Positions 33,601 through 44,790 of a DNA stretch of 60,000 nucleotides are shown piece after piece. Positions within the stretch are counted from its first letter, which is position 1. Every line of letters begins with the position of its first letter. Location: the NCBI GenBank assembly GCA_950295325.1, contig OX485809.1:15006001-15066000 (forward strand), written 5' to 3'. The position numbers were made by a program, and so were the translations under genes. The notes under the pieces were generated by a model, which did no database searches, was not told where the DNA came from, and saw only the letters and a list, made by a program, of their open reading frames with translations. This DNA comes from Polytrichum commune (taxonomy: Eukaryota > Streptophyta > Polytrichopsida > Polytrichales > Polytrichaceae).

Positions 33601-34457
33601 TTGATGGCTGTTTGTTACTTCATCAAGAAGCCTACCTTCAGAAGCTGCTGAAGACTTTCCAGATAGACAAGACTCATCCTCTATCACCTCTGATGATTGG
33701 TAAGAGTTGCACGCACGTATCAACCTTGCGAGGAGGAGGAGGAGGAGGAGGTGATCAACAAAGCATATTACCTCGCAACAGCTGGTGCATTGATATATCT
33801 GGCTATTCATACATGACCTGATATCTCATTTGCCACAAGCATACTAGCAACGCACAGCCAGAAATCTACGATAAGACACTGGAATGGAGTTAAACATCTC
33901 ATGCGATACTTGAGAGGGATAGAAGATTTGGAATTCCATTTTAGGAAAACTGATGCAACAAAAATCATTGGATATGCAAATTCAAGCTTCAAGACAAACG
34001 AGACAACTGGGAAATTTCAAACATGATACATATTCCTAAAGAATGGAGAACCCATTTCGTGGAAACCAATTAAGCAAACAATGACAACAACTTTCACCAA
34101 CCATGCTGAGTTACTAGCCCTACATGAAGCCTCAAGGGAAGTTGTTTGGTTGAGAACGATGGAAAAAGTCTTAGTTGAGCAATGTAAGATTGAACTAGCA
34201 CTAAACCAACAATCATCTACAAAGACAATGTTGCCTACATCAACTAGATGACATCATGTTTTATTGAAGCAAGTAGGATCAAGTATATTAGTCCACACAT
34301 ATTCAGTTTTACCCAAGATTTAACTGAATCTGGTGAAATAGATGTTAGGAAGATAAAGACATCTCATAACATTGCTTATATGCTAACTAAAGCATTACCA
34401 ACATATAAGCATAAGAAGTTAGTCCATGGTGCTGGCATGAGATCCTTACACAAATGA
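30691..34457 (+). pseudogene. Copia-2 gag-pol remnants
   Basis: Pieces in copia order, separated by stops and frameshifts: gag FLEWNNDAKTFSAAEE (about 30805), RPYEDRITNDELIDKILSTF (about 31139), a damaged zinc knuckle CHKCGRKEHFAKAY (about 31500, last Cys replaced by Tyr), a protease-like LLDSAFTPTILHD (about 31698), RT start EAEYASLCKHQIF (about 32940), a RT core VVIYNDDLNII (about 33455) where the canonical site is YVDD, LGLQIQHL, RNase H GYANSSFKTNETTGKF (about 33970) and SHNIAYMLTKALP (about 34365). Integrase is not recognisable between protease and RT, so it is probably deleted. Not functional. Confidence 0.9.
33731..33751. repeat. (GGA)n microsatellite
   Basis: Short run of GAGGAGGAGGAGGAGG inside the Copia-2 remnant. 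Confidence 0.85.
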
Positions 34458-34546
34458 GTCCCTTCTTAAGATTATACTATTTTCTTAATCAAGATTTTTC
34501 CCAAGTGATTTTCATTGATGTAAATTTTTAAACGAGGTAATCCTAG

Positions 34547-34558
34547 GTCAAGGAGGAG
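34547..34558 (+). promoter_or_regulatory. Copia-2 polypurine tract
   Basis: TCAAGGAGGAG immediately before the right LTR start. Confidence 0.6.
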
Positions 34559-34731
34559 TGCTAGGACAACGATCCTCAGATTCCCTCAGTAGCCTTAGAT
34601 GCTAGGCTAATTACTGCAGATCCAAGGTCTAGGCAGTTGATTAAGGCTAGGTGTCGCTAGATTAGGCTGACACAGTTCCCGAGGTAACTAAGCCACGGTT
34701 ATCATTAAGAATAGTGGCATGCACATCAGAT
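34559..34731 (+). repeat. Copia-2 right LTR, 5' part
   Basis: Starts TGCTAGGACAAC and follows the left LTR through GTGGCATGCACATCAGAT, where the Tigger-type element interrupts it. Confidence 0.88.
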
Positions 34732-35956
34732 GGCCGGGGATTCGTGGCACTCAAGTAAAATCATCCGGATAAGCTCATTCATCTCATTGGATGAGATCAA
34801 CCCCTTTAGAATGACCCTTGTGGTGTCAACTCCTTGTTTCGAGGTGACTGAAAATACTTAATCTTCGTATCTAAAACCATCCCAACCTAATTTAAAGGGT
34901 GTTAGTAAATACAAAGTTTAGTTCATCTAAAAATGAGTGTCTAGTATAGAGCAAGTGGGTGCACCATGTGTTGGCAACCCATTATTATTACAGTCCACCC
35001 TCTATAAACGTTACCCAAGTAGGGCACTCATACATGTATTTAATAACCCATCTGCGACGGAAGGGTATTTATCATGGGGCTATTTATGTAAGAAATTGGA
35101 ATTCTTTACACCCTATCAGTACAGATAAATCTAAATTTTGTCATTTTAGATGACCCTATTTGTATTTATAAAGTCGCAAGTGAATTGGTTTCTAGTACCC
35201 TATGTTCCTTATAATTTTTATGTTTGACCCCATGAATGACGAATCATAGGACTCTTGAAAGTTTGTAGTGAAAATTCAATAAACCATGTCTAGACTGAAG
35301 ACATCAAACAATGTACCAAAACATAAAAACTTGAAGCATTATTAGGACCTCCTATTGTTCCAAAACATACATCAAACAATGTTCAAATCAAACAAACTTG
35401 AAGCAAGCAACCCTAGGCAAAAATCAAAGATACAACGCACAAAGCAAAGAACACCAAAACCCTCGTCATCCAAATTTTTCATTCGGGAATTTGGATTGAA
35501 AATGGATAGTTTTTCATCCATTGACCACCATAAAATGCATTGTATACCTCTGCCTCAATATTTTTTTCTCTACCTACTATTTCCAACCCTATTTTAGATT
35601 AAAAGAATTAGATAAATTGATGCATTATATGGTACCCTTATTTTTTTATACACACAACTTTGTAATTGAAGAGGTGCTTCATTATATCGAAGAATTGTAT
35701 AAATTTTCTCACAAATGAATAAAAAATACCCTACATTCTTTCTCACATGGTTTAATAAATTTTCGCGAGTGCCCTACCCGGGAAATGTTAGGCTCTGGAG
35801 TAAAATTTTCCTAACAGTTATAGTGAGTTAACATTGTGACAGTTATAAAGGGAGATTTTTGAATGCTTAACAAATATAAATTCATTACAATTATGGAGAG
35901 AGAGTTTTGCAAAATTATCATATATAAAATATGTGTATCAAATCAATCTTTTATTT

Positions 35957-37725
35957 CTATGAAACAAAATAAGAATCAATAGTCCTTTGGATTGATTCTG
36001 AAGCATTTACAATCTTCAAATGCTTTTCAATTTCCAACATCATACTAGCTGACTTTGTAGTGTCATTGGACCTTTGCTCCATGTATGTTTGGAGAGTCAG
36101 TACACATGACTGGACCTCACTAAACTTAACAATTGGTTTAACCTCTATTTGCTCTTCGCCTTCTTCATCTGAATTGGGAGAATTCGAATCATCACATCCT
36201 ATCACATCCCACACCTCATCCTTTGTGATCTCCATTGAATTGTTGAGATCAAAATTGAACTCGTAGGCTACATACTCACCAACTTCCATATTTGAAACTT
36301 GGATGTCACTAGTAATCAATGAAAGTTTCTCAAGTAGGGTTGTTAACTCCTGCAATTCCTCAGCATGGCTCCAAGTTGTCCTCACATTCAAATCAGGTAG
36401 AATAAGAAGTCCAGCATGCCTCCAACAGTGATATATGGTTGAAGAAGTAACTTTCACCCTCCAAGCACATTCCAACATCTTCATGGCTTGATAAACATCA
36501 ATCTCAGGGTCCTCATTGTTCATGAAGCAATCCAGTCTGTGCTCAACAAACATTTTGCGATATTGTGCTTTGAATGAGTTAATCACACATGCATCCATGG
36601 GTTGTAGGTAGCTAGTGGTATTTGGAGGTAGGAACTCCACAGTGATAATGTGTAATTGAGATTCAATAGTACTGCACTGATGACCTGAAAAATTATCCAC
36701 CAACAATAAAACCTTGTCCTTTCCTGTAAGGCGCATTCTCCTCTCAAAATCCAATAAGAACTTTTCAAACAATATAGTGGTCATCCAAGCTTTGCTATTG
36801 GAATTCCAAAGAATGCCAAGGTTATCTGGATTTGAGATATTCCTCCTTGTAAATGCACGAGGACGAGCATACTTATGAATAACAAATGGAGGAAGTTTAG
36901 TGCTACCATCGGCATTTGTTGTCAAAGCAATTGTTATTCTTTCTTTCTGCAACTTCTTCCCAGACAATCGCTTTGTGGCAAGCGTACGGTTTGGTTCTAA
37001 CCTTCACATAATTAGCAGAACACATTCACTTGCAACTCTTTCATTAACTTAACCACTAAACAAGTCTTGTAACCGTATTTTGCAACCTTTTGCATTCAAT
37101 AGTCTACAAGTGACAAAATAAAAGATACAAAGCGAAACAATGATTCAAACCTGTAAAATAATCCAGTTTCATCCATGTTGAATACATTGCTAGGGTTGTA
37201 GGTTGCAATCTTGTCTTTGATCTCTTGAATTCTAACCTTTGTCTCTTCTGCATTATCTGCAGAGGCCGCTTCACCATGACGCACGAAACCCTTGATTCCA
37301 TGGCGCTTCTTGAACCCGGCTACCCATCCCTTTGAGAAGTGATGCTCTTTGCTCCTTGGTGCTCTAGGAAGACGAGCATAAAATCTCTTTGCAATGCTAC
37401 AAAGAACATCATCTGAAATAGTTGGTGATTTCTCTTCCATAAGAGAGAACCAAGCAAATGTAGCCCGCTCAACTGCAGGTGAGAGAACCTTACGTGCTCT
37501 CATTGAATTAGGTTTACCAGTAACCCTACCCAAATACAAAGCTTTGTTTTTCAAAAGCCTTGAAATTGTCATCTCACTCACATATGTGCTAAACTTCTCA
37601 TTTGCCCAAAGTGTGAGAGACCAGTTTGAAATAGGAACACTTGCACACGGGTAGATCACTCCATTGTCAAGTTGAACACCACGTGCGACCAAAAAAAATC
37701 TTCTTTTGGTAAGTTGCACCACCAA
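35957..37725 (-). CDS. Pogo/Tigger transposase (CENP-B HTH plus DDE_1), N-terminus damaged
   Basis: Two exons on minus: 37725-37151 and 37001-35957, with a 149-bp intron whose phase-2 junction restores GLFYR-LEP. Domains in order: a psq-type helix-turn-helix (SLTLWANEKFSTYVSEMTIS RLLKNK), a CENP-B-type DNA-binding domain (AFAWF-like ATFAWFSLMEEK, AKRFYARLP, FSKGWVAGFKKRHGIK), then the catalytic core with NMDETGLFYR, LLLVDNFSGHQ and PMDACVINSFKAQYRK, supplying three Asp as in pogo enzymes. It ends at SIQRTIDSYFVS. The frame is open upstream to 37725, but the first true ATG lies inside the helix-turn-helix. The sequence before SNWSL is part of a dispersed repeat also found at 38.0 and 50.5 kb. 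The original N-terminus is therefore probably lost or in an unseen exon. Confidence 0.88.
37638..37692 (-). repeat. Dispersed repeat, copy 1
   Basis: Core CATTGTCAAGTTGAACACCA with flanks; inverted copy at 37985-38066 and same-orientation copy at 50462-50551. The two nearby copies form an inverted pair around a ~290-bp loop. Confidence 0.8.
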
Positions 37726-37984
37726 AATGGGTCAAAATTTTATCAATTTTTTTTCATGAGTAGATATACACAGTACCTATGACATAGTCAAAAGTGGTAA
37801 CTAAATTTGATGATTTGTTTTTTTTCATAAAACATACCATTTCTAACTAGAATGACACAAAATTGAACTAAAAAATTTACTAAAAAAAATAAAGATGACT
37901 AAAAATTTCAAAAAAATATACAAAAGATACTATCAATGGTTATGTATATGTAGAAAACATATCATACATTTTAAAATTATATTT

Positions 37985-38066
37985 GGCATGTAATATAGGG
38001 GTAGCAAACTTTGTCCGCACGTGGTGTCAACTTGACAATGAAGTGACCTCCCCGTGCACTTGCATG
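37985..38066 (+). repeat. Dispersed repeat, copy 2 (inverted)
   Basis: Contains GCACGTGGTGTCAACTTGAC and the leading GGCATGTAATATAGGGGTAG, both matched on the opposite strand at 50.5 kb. Confidence 0.8.
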
Positions 38067-38274
38067 ATACATGATAATCTCTCTTCTTTGAGCATTTGTA
38101 AACTGGCCTCCCATCTTAACAGACTATCCTCAACACAAAATGAAAATGAAACCTATTTGTGCTAAACTTAACAAAGATTCTTTGCCTCCATTACTTAACC
38201 TAACATGTGTCCTCGCTCTCACTCCACAGTCCAACAGTCCAATGCTCAAGCCGCTCCAGATGTTCCAAATCCTC

Positions 38275-38352
38275 ACACCTTCAAAACCTTCCAAACCCTT
38301 ACACCTTCAAGACCTTCCAAACCCTCACAACCTCAAGACCTTCTAAACCCTC
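38275..38352 (+). repeat. 26-bp tandem repeat, three units
   Basis: Units at 38275, 38301 and 38327, consensus ACACCTTCAAGACCTTCCAA plus ACCCTC. Inside the Tigger-type element cargo. Confidence 0.9.
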
Positions 38353-39070
38353 ATACGGTACCCTCCATCGTAATGGATGTCATCACACAGTATTGGATGT
38401 ATTTCGTAGGTTAACATTTATAAGTGGCAAATTAACAAAGAGGGGAGTAAATTATTGTTAACATTTAACATAGTTAACATTCTAGTTAGCAATATGAGGG
38501 GAGTACGATTTTGTTAACAAATTTAATGAGTTAACGTTTATAAGTATAACATTTATCGAGGGTGGATTGTAGTTGGGATATTTTTAAGAGCAAGTGGGTG
38601 TATCATGGGTTGCCAACCCATGACTACTCGTGTGGTTATTTTTAAGAAATTAGCATGTCATTTTATTAAGCCATTTAAGGCTCTTTGCCCTCTCACCCTC
38701 TCATCTTTGTGTGAACTGTTCTTCTCCAACCTCCCGGGTTCTTCTCTTCCCTCTTCATTATTTCTCCTACACTCTCACCTTTGTCATATTCTCTCTCACA
38801 TCACTCACCTTGTATTAATTTTTGTAAGGTATTGTTTAGTGTCTCTTAGCAATTGCAAAGTTGAAGTTTAGGGAGTAAACGATTTTTTTTTAAATCTTGC
38901 AACTTGCACTTGTTTTTGTGAAATCAATTCTTTGTGAATAAAATGTTGTGCATTTATTTAGAATAGATGCTTCTTGTAGTAGACTTTGGGAGTACTGGTG
39001 CGGAATTCAAATGGTAGCTGTCAACATATAACCAGTTGGACTTGGAAACACTAGAATCTTGAGTGAATAT
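38353..39070. other. Tigger cargo, non-coding
   Basis: Contains GTTAAC-rich short repeats (38405-38545), a GAGCAAGTGGGTG...CAACCCA segment (about 38588-38622) that also occurs near the left end at about 34948-34982, and a pyrimidine-rich tract at 38685-38800. No gene. Confidence 0.4.
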
Positions 39071-39275
39071 GCCCAAAAATCTTCCCGGACACTAATTAGT
39101 CATGTTTTGGAGCAGAGCGAAGATAGATGGGTCCATTGACGATCGATTGCATCTACTGATATTGTCAATGTATGTCGAAATCTTCCCAGACACTCATCAA
39201 TCCTGTCTTGGACCAGAGCTAAGGTAGATGGGTCCATTGATGATCGATTGCATCTACTGATATTATCTAGCACCA
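39071..39275 (-). repeat. Tandem duplication of ~100 bp in Tigger cargo
   Basis: Two copies share AAATCTTCCC(G/A)GACACT and AGATGGGTCCATTGA(C/T)GATC through CATCTACTGATATT. On minus both are protein-like (NISRCNRSSMDPS). Confidence 0.85.
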
Positions 39276-39411
39276 AATCCAATTATTTATCTGTTCAAAG
39301 ATTAGTTTCCAATCCAAAGTCGCGAATACCATAGCCTCTCCCAATTCCCGTGTATCTTCGCTAGCTCTCTGTAAAGTCTTCGATCGAGATATTGTCTCTA
39401 CTTCCTTCTAA
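39250..39411 (-). pseudogene. Coding-like fragment carried in the Tigger element
   Basis: On minus one frame reads EVETISRSKTLQRASEDT, then RELGEAMVFATLDWKLIFEQ and INNWI, followed by a stop at the edge of the tandem duplication. It is not transposase-like and not recognised. It may be a captured host exon or an older insertion. Confidence 0.3.
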
Positions 39412-41583
39412 TTGGCTTCCAGGAATAAACTAACCCAACATGAATTAACTTTGCAATATGTACCAACTTTGGTTTGAAATTACGTACTAGATTGTAAGTT
39501 TGATTGTTGTACACCATTTTGTATTGAGCAAGAAGAAAAATAGCCCAGATTGTGAGTTGCAGTGCTGGTTCCAGTCTTCTCGAGTACGATTCCCATTTCT
39601 AAGAGATTTTTTAGCAAGTGCTTTGGCCAACTCAAATTTGGAGGTTGTGAAGAATTTAATTGAAATTTTGTGTTTTTGAAATATTTAAACGAAAAGACAT
39701 GTTTTGTGATTTTGCCTTGCTTTGATTCTTACTTTGAGGAAAATACTGCTTAAGAGTTTGACGAAAGTTTGTGCTTTGAGAAAAATACTACTTATACATT
39801 TAAGGGTTTTTTTTTTTTTCTTACGTCACTTGTTCAAATATTTAGACTGCGGTGTGTTTTAAGATATGTTATAGTTGAACAACTAAAGAAGTCTAATGTT
39901 TTTTTAAATGAATAATTTTTTAAAAACTTCAACTTGTTATTTCTCAAACTTAACTGGTTTTTTTTATAACTAACGGTTAGTTTAACCTATTTATTGACTA
40001 GATGTTATTTCTTTGGAATTTTTGTGTAGAATTATGGCATTTATTTCAATTATCATATCTACGGTAATCACATAAATTCGCATGGCTTTTAACACTAAAC
40101 CGATTCCTCCAACAATAGTGAACATTGCATTTTCGGACTGTACCATTGCAACAACGGTGAAAGGTCATTCGTAAGATAATGTTTTAACCATCTTTGCTAT
40201 TTTTTTAATAGCAAAAATGATTTTTTGTGTATTTTTTTGTACTACCCTATCCCGTGTATTGTTTGTTATAATCTATTAAAGTGAAAAATCGCCATATCTT
40301 ATCTTAAATTTCATTTCTTTTGTACATATTTCACCCATTCATTTGAGTTTGACTTCATCATCAATTCTTATTGAAGCAACGGGAGAGAATAATGCAACGA
40401 ATGAAAAAGAAGAAGCAAATTACATCCCAATAGACGAAGATGGAGCCTCCGAGGGTTTGCCGCATTTATAGTAAAATGAGCTCTCCGCCGACGGGATTGT
40501 TCAAATGGATGTACATTAGGCTATTCGAGGAAAAGGCGCCCGAAACAAAATTTCATTGTCTTTAGGTGGAATGCAAAAGTAATTACTTAAGTAAATAAAA
40601 ATAAAAAATTAATAAAAAAATTAATGCTCATTATTTTGTTGATGTCGAAGGAGATGGCAAAGGAGGAAGACCGCGAATGGCGGGTCCAACGAGAACGCAT
40701 TCAACTACGGTAGAGCAGAATCGAAGGAAAAATCTCTGCGTTTTATTCAATCTAGTTGTTTGGCTAAAACGACAAGATGCGAAGGCCAAATCAAAATGGA
40801 CCATCGCCACCGAGCGACAATATGTTTCGTGATGCAGCTGAAAATCCTTTGCCAGACAAATTGCCCCCCCTCGTCTTATTTTCATCCGGTCAATTAAAAT
40901 CAATTTTGACTTTACTAAATTACGTTATGTTATTTTTTATCCTGCCACTTGGACAGCCTTCAAGCGAAGCAAATCAGTTCGGAACCGGATAGCAAAATCA
41001 AGATTGCCATATATATTTGCGTTTGCATCCGTGTTTTCCAGCGAACGATATGAATTGGAAAAATATGAAAATATCCGTGACCTTGTTTTTTATGAGCTCG
41101 CGGACTATAATATCATAGCGCATGTTTATAAAAAATGGAGTTTTTTTAAAATTTTAAGATTTTTCTTCATCATTATATTAAGTTGAGAACCCGTCTTCGC
41201 ACATCTTCTTCGAGCATTCATACCCTCAAAGCTAAGCGGGACGTGACATTAGCTCGGAAAATATAATTCCGAACAAGCAATGATGACATTGATTGGAGGG
41301 CAACAAGTCCTGAGAATAACGATGAAACTGATTTAGAGGACGAAGAAGAAGAATAAGTAACACTAAGAAATTAGTATTCGTTTTATTTTTATTTTTATTT
41401 TTATTTTTTATTTTTATAAAAATTTGTTGAACACATGGATAAGGTATCGTACACAATAATCATACGGTTGAGGTTTTTTAAAATAGGTTATAATCAAAAT
41501 CCATTTATTTTCGTAGTATACCTAAAGTTTTACAAAAGTTAGCTCCATCCGAGCTTTTTGATGGATTCATCGAATTTTTGTTA
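39412..41583. other. Tigger cargo, mostly AT-rich, no clear gene
   Basis: Open stretches are short. A plus-strand acidic tail (SPENNDETDLEDEEEE then stop, 41308-41356) looks like the end of a protein, but no body could be joined to it. A-rich and T-rich runs are common; (TTTTTA)n-like sequence lies at 41381-41417. Confidence 0.35.
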
Positions 41584-41619
41584 CCGGATGATTTTACTTG
41601 AGTGCCACGAATCCCCGGC

Positions 41620-41713
41620 TAGTGCATATACATAAATACAACCCATACCTTCATATGGGCGAGAGCTAATCCTATCTACACATTGTTCATCTTTCTTTTC
41701 GAAGCTCTCCACA
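41620..41713 (+). repeat. Copia-2 right LTR, 3' part
   Basis: Resumes the LTR (ACCTTCATATGGGCGAGAGC... TTTCTTTTCGAAGCTCTCC) and ends ACA before the target duplication CTAGC at 41714-41718. Confidence 0.88.
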
Positions 41714-41718
41714 CTAGC

Positions 41719-42599
41719 GAAGTACCCATGTCGCGGCCAGTGTTGGACTGGATTGTCTTATATTACACTAGTCTGGTAAGAGTATAATGGATTCTAGAAA
41801 TTGGTTCAAGTATGGAATTTGTAGAGGATCTTGGTATGATATTAATATTCCACTTTTGGATCTAGTTAGGTGTGTGATTGAGTATGGTATGTGGTATTTT
41901 AGCATTTAGTACTCGAGAAATATATGCGATATATAGTCTCGTAGGAATTATGGCTATTCTACTGCAGATATGCAAATGTCCACTATTGATGCCAAAACCA
42001 GCACTTTTTGGTGGGAAGTAGAGTGTTGCACATAGAAAGGCAAGTTATCGACAAACTTATCAACATTTCTGGTAAACTGGTTGACTGTATACAACTGAAA
42101 GTACTCACCTGTCTAACATAAGACATAAAGTATAGGTGAATATCCAGAGTGGAGTGCGGAGTGGAATTTAAGGGTACTACCCAAGGGTAGGAGTCCAAGG
42201 GCAATGTCCAAAAATTTCACATTGCACGACATGATGTGCATTCTCCTGCGTAAAAACAATTGGAATTCTTCTGGAAAAGTGTGCATTATCTGGGCTAGAA
42301 TAGGCATAGTGGATTATGACTGCCCCTACCCTTCTCTGCCAAGAACCTTACGCTCTATAACGAGCGTAAATTAACCAAGGGAAGACATTCAAATTTGTTT
42401 ATGAGTATTTTGGACACGCCTAGGAACTGATATAAAAATAGATCAATCCACATGTTCGAAGTGACATATGCAATGCCAAGAGAAAAAGTTACTCCATCAT
42501 CCTCAATGGCGTTTGTGTCATCGAGTTCATCATCCTCAGCTTTACCTCATCTCTTGAGTTCAATTTGTTGCAAGAAAGAACAAGTCCAGATCTGAAAGT
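41719..42599. other. Intergenic, no gene seen
   Basis: This is the sequence into which Copia-2 inserted, continuing 29310. No supported exon or repeat. Confidence 0.45.
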
Positions 42600-44060
42600 A
42601 ATGTACACTAGAAGACTGAAGCAGATGCACTCGATGCGTGCAGCCTTGTACATTCAGCTCAGTTTTTGCCTTGTAATTGTTTCAGATACTTCTCCCTTTT
42701 CAGAACTCAATTAGGAACCACTTGAATCCGACTGGCATCCTCGGTTTCATGTCAGAAACTCGATGATGTAGCACCAAATAGTCTTCAATTATCAGAATTC
42801 AATCTGGTATCGAACTCATGAATGAGTTCATCTCTCTGAATCCCGTCTAATTTTCCTGACACGGATCATAAAGCATGAATTGCAATCTTACTAAATTATG
42901 TATAATCTTTGTTTCAAGCGGCTGTAGTAGGGCTGAATAAATTCACAAACGCAGAGTGCCGAATCCCTGAGAAACAACCTAGCAACACGAATTTACAATT
43001 CATGTCTTTTTAATACATGATGACTTTGACAAGCGGTCGACAAGTACCTGAGCATCCTCCGATCGAGATGCATCCCCACCAAATGAGATTGGCCAAACAT
43101 TCACAACCACATGATGACCATCGTCGTCCCTTGATGCAGTTCGGAGCTTCTCTTTGTCAATTAAAATAATGCAAGAAGATGCCCGACTTGTTGGTAGTTC
43201 AGGAACCCTTCAATTCTGTTGATGTGATCGCATTCTGGTGTTCTTCCCTAATGGCCCAGGATGCCTGGTTTCACCGTGAAGTCTTTGTAGCCGGTGGGAG
43301 ACATCATCTGTATATACACAAGATTCACTTTCGAGCAAATCATATAAGTTCAACCGCTAATTCAAACATCATCGTCTCTAGATGTTACTTCTTGACACAC
43401 GTGTACATGTACTCGTGAAGGATAGGACCTACACTACTTAGTAGCATACTGGCAGACCTTCCCTCAGTCCGAGCTGTAGATGCAGCGCATTTTGGTAAGG
43501 TCAAAGCTCTTGTGCAGTACGCAACACGAAAATCCTACGTTAGAGAGAATTCCTTTGCCGACGAACTCAAGAAACCTTCGAGATGCAATCGGAGCAATCG
43601 ACATGTGGGATACTTCATTTCTCCGACATTTTCCGGAGGGTTAATTAGTCGAATCGGGGAACCACTCCCCGAGATGCAATACGAGCAACCGAGATGGACC
43701 ATGAGTTCACATTCTTCACAGACACATGGATATGTAATCCTCCACTTCCCCTCTCTTCGCTCACTGTCGACAAGCCTTCGCGAGCAGAGTTACTGCTGCA
43801 GAAGTACAAGCTGGTTCTCCAGGTGAGTCATGTCATTGTCATCGTCTGCCATCGTTTTCGCTTTTGCAATTTCAGGAGCTTATTCGCAGATCTGGGTCAG
43901 TCCTTCACTTTTCTTTTGTACGATCGCCGGCCCTGCCTAGTGTATGTTCTAAAAACTAAGAAGCTAGTTTATGCGGCTTGGGATGTCTGTATATTGGGCA
44001 ACACAAGCTGTCGTAACTTAGTTTTGTGATTTATCCATGTAGTTTAAGCTTTTGGCATCA
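42600..44060 (+). repeat. Inverted segmental duplication, arm B
   Basis: Plus-strand counterpart of the minus strand of 16120-17450. It includes an upstream region, an exon-like core and a downstream piece, so a promoter plus first exon may have been copied as a unit. Confidence 0.85.
43694..43959 (+). CDS. Possible small two-exon gene in arm B, unrecognised
   Basis: Exon 43694-43822 starts at a true ATG (MDHEFTFFTDTWICNPPLPL) and ends LLQKYKLVLQ at a strong donor CAG|GTGAGT. A 53-bp intron ends GCAATTTCAG and a second exon 43876-43959 reads ELIRRSGSVLHFSFVRSPAL and then stops, giving 70 aa. Coding preference is supported by arm A, where the same frame is kept across VDKP and LLLQKYKLVLQ despite substitutions. 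Alternatively this is only the first exon of a gene whose remainder is elsewhere or lost. Confidence 0.3.
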
Positions 44061-44790
44061 GAGTCGTTGCCAAAGAGTTTGCCTTTCCAGGCGATTCATG
44101 TCAATTTAGACATGGAGAATTGAGATGATAAAAGCATGGACTGAAGCGTAGGGGGAGATGGTAGTGGCAGTGATGTTGCGTAATTGGCATGAGGCTTGCC
44201 CATTCAGTTGATCATAGACAAAAATCGATGGGCCAGCAATGCTGTGATGTGATTCAAAAGCTGCAGATATGGAACTTGTAGAGGCAGTCATGATAATATA
44301 ATCATGCGGATTAAGATGATTGCCACAATTTTGATAGCACAGCAATACACATGACAGCGAGAGATACCATAATCCATAGGGGCCATGAATGGGCATAGGC
44401 AATATATATTGACGCCGACCGACTTCCTCTACGAATCCAGTAGAATTGTGCGAAAATGATGCATACACAACTTCATCCAGAAATTCAAATACATTACAAA
44501 AGGTCTCATGTACGTTAAAACCTCTGACTTTCCAGTAGTGACATCACATGCCGAGATGGCTATCTATTCCCCTTCAACTTCTACCATGTATCGTTTCCAC
44601 ACCGCTTGAGAGCTTCAAAACCCTTCGTTAAAACTGGATTCCGGCACACGTGAACATGAAATGGAGCGCCATCTACGATACCCTAGCTGATTGCACAGTC
44701 AGTTAATTAACTCCAGTGGCTCGACAGTTGAGAGAGAGTTGAGCTCGGTGATCGGCGACCGCTGCAACCGGCAGAAGCTTAACGCTAAGC
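44061..44790. other. 3' flank of the proline-rich gene, intergenic
   Basis: On the minus strand this follows the stop of the next gene and probably includes its 3' UTR. No other feature. Confidence 0.4.

Larger units (their letters stand above)
34733..41619 (-). mobile_element. 6.9-kb pogo/Tigger-type DNA transposon in the Copia-2 right LTR
   Basis: Perfect 36-bp terminal inverted repeats (34733-34768 and 41584-41619; both start GCCGGGGATTCGTGGCACTC). TA follows the right end (41620-41621); the left end is preceded by TG, so a TA duplication with one mutation is likely but not proven. The LTR alignment around the junction allows other readings. A CENP-B/DDE transposase is encoded on minus at 35957-37725. 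Autonomous Tigger elements are usually 2-3 kb; here about 4 kb between the transposase and the right end is unexplained. Confidence 0.88.
29316..41713 (+). mobile_element. Copia-2: old Ty1/copia element with two nested insertions
   Basis: The outer limits are set by LTR ends (TGTTAGGACAA... and ...CTCTCCACA) and a perfect 5-bp target duplication CTAGC at 29311-29315 and 41714-41718. The element itself is about 5 kb. A 420-bp TIR element lies in the left LTR and a 6887-bp Tigger-type element in the right LTR. About a tenth of compared LTR positions differ by eye, so it is much older than Copia-1. Coding remnants are broken by stops and frameshifts. Confidence 0.92.

Noticed and set aside
38275-38352. 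CRISPR-like spaced repeat
   Set aside because: The units are directly adjacent 26-bp tandem repeats without spacers, in a eukaryotic transposon.
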